Shown: one piece after another, positions 4,733 to 5,641 of the stretch | How the letters are laid out: every line of letters begins with the position of its first letter | How positions within the stretch are numbered: position 1 is the stretch's first letter | NCBI GenBank assembly: GCA_007119405.1 | Contig: SKPT01000452.1 | Location: 1 to 5,641, forward strand | Source of the DNA: Phycisphaeraceae bacterium | GTDB lineage: Bacteria; Planctomycetota; Phycisphaerae; Phycisphaerales; Phycisphaeraceae | Reading direction: 5' to 3' | DNA: 5,641 nt | The notes under the pieces: generated by a model | What the model was told of the DNA's origin: nothing | Seen by the model: the letters and a program-made list of their open reading frames with translations, nothing else | The model's database searches: none | Translations under genes and position numbers: made by a program

Positions 4733-5641
4733 TCACTCGATCACCAACTGCCCGTGCAGCTTGCCCGACTCGTGCAGCAGCTTCAGGATCGCGATGCGGT
4801 CGGCCGCGGCGACCTGGAGCTTGTTGAAGGCCTCGAGCAGGTCCCCCAGCTCCGCGCCGGCGCGCTGCTCCGGGTCCAGCGCGATGAAGCGATCCTCCTG
4901 CACTTCCGGCTCCATCGGCACGCCCGGGATGTCCGGCTGCGTCACCGTGGTGATCGTCAAGCCCTCGTGCGAGATGATCACCGGCGAGACCTGCACGTTG
5001 CCCGAGATCACGATCGTCCCCGTCCGCTCGTTGATCACCACCCGCGCCCCGGCCGCGACCTGCTCCGGGTCGATGTAGGTCTGCAATATCTGGCTGATGA
5101 AGCTCGCCGGGTTGTCGCGCTCGGCCTGGGGCACCTGCACCACGACGTTGCCCGGGTCCATCGCCCGCGCGATGCCCGGGCCGTCCGGGTCCATCAGCCC
5201 GTTGATCAGGCTCGCCAGGTTGTTCGCCACCGGCCAGGAGGCGTTGGGGCGGTTGATCACCAGCGTGATCTGCCCCTGCTCGTTGAGGAACCGCGTCGTC
5301 ACGTCGCGCGTCAACTGCGCCCCGTTGCGGATCACGCCCACCGTCGGCACATCGTCGTCCTCGAGGACCACCGGCCCCTCGGCGAAGGCGTACACCGGCG
5401 AGCCGGGCACCGGCCCGATCATGGGGATGAGAAACAACCGCCCGCCGCGCAGGCTGGACGCCGACCCGAACGACGCCACGTGCACGTCCACGCGATCGCC
5501 CTCGCGCACGCCCGTGGGCGGAATGTCGGCCGACAGGCTCACCATCGCCACGTTGTCCGCGTCACTCAGCTCCGACGCCACCACGTTGGGGTCCATGAGC
5601 TGGCTGACGACCTGCGCCAGCGACCGCATCGCCGGGGCGAA
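4733..5641 (-). CDS. flgI: Flagellar P-ring protein (FlgI), N-terminus cut by the window edge
   Basis: FlgI is the secreted subunit of the P-ring, the peptidoglycan-level bushing through which the rod turns. The frame is open to base 5641 and ends at TGA 4735-4733, giving 302 visible residues. Family features, numbered from the first visible residue, are the VAMVSLSADIPPTG strand (31-44), the hallmark VDVHVASFGSASSLRGGRLF (51-70) followed by LIPMIGP, VYAFAEGPV (83-91), the ARVVINERTGTIVISGNVQV stretch (199-218), and the C-terminal helix pair with HGQLVIE at the end (296-302). By comparison with E. coli FlgI (365 residues), about 60-80 N-terminal residues including the signal peptide lie beyond the window. 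The Met at 5629 is internal and not the start. Neither position matching the disulfide cysteines of E. coli FlgI is cysteine in the visible part. Confidence 0.97.
   Translation of the reverse strand, partial: FAPAMRSLAQVVSQLMDPNVVASELSDADNVAMVSLSADIPPTGVREGDRVDVHVASFGSASSLRGGRLFLIPMIGPVPGSPVYAFAEGPVVLEDDDVPTVGVIRNGAQLTRDVTTRFLNEQGQITLVINRPNASWPVANNLASLINGLMDPDGPGIARAMDPGNVVVQVPQAERDNPASFISQILQTYIDPEQVAAGARVVINERTGTIVISGNVQVSPVIISHEGLTITTVTQPDIPGVPMEPEVQEDRFIALDPEQRAGAELGDLLEAFNKLQVAAADRIAILKLLHESGKLHGQLVIE

Overview
The window is a stretch of a flagellar operon read entirely from the minus strand. In the direction of transcription (right to left) the order is flgI (P-ring, 5' end cut by the window), a FlgJ-type rod-binding protein without a muramidase domain, an FlgN-type export chaperone, flgK (hook-associated protein 1) and flgL (hook-associated protein 3, 3' end cut by the window). 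flgL has no stop codon in the window, yet it is the left third of the sequence and its 553 visible residues read cleanly. The long plus-strand reading frames opposite these genes are GC-rich shadows.

Organism: the DNA is strongly GC-rich. A P-ring gene implies a diderm with peptidoglycan and an outer membrane. A free-standing rod-binding FlgJ, an enlarged FlgL carrying flagellin-hook-IN-like modules, and intergenic gaps packed with short-period repeats together suggest a planctomycete, perhaps Phycisphaerae-like. This is inference without any database search; the flagellar identities are far more certain than the taxonomy.

Layout: 5641-4733 flgI; 4732-4651 gap with a 9-base-period repeat; 4650-4201 flgJ-like; 4208-3669 flgN, overlapping flgJ by 8 bases with a strong ribosome binding site; 3668-3553 gap almost filled by a long hairpin of GAATGCA heptamers; 3552-1864 flgK (GTG start); 1863-1660 a 204-base gap built from three different repeats; 1659-1 flgL.

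How the genes work together: FlgI forms the bushing around the rod, the FlgJ-type protein caps or helps assemble the rod in the periplasm, FlgN escorts FlgK and FlgL to the export gate, and FlgK and FlgL form the hook-filament junction. The order follows assembly, from rod to filament junction.

No unknown enzyme or defence system is visible. The most unusual content is in the gaps: every gap longer than a few bases carries a different repeat family, including a REP/BIME-like inverted pair, a telomere-like G-rich heptad directly against the flgL start codon, and a 25-base-arm hairpin just upstream of the flgK start.
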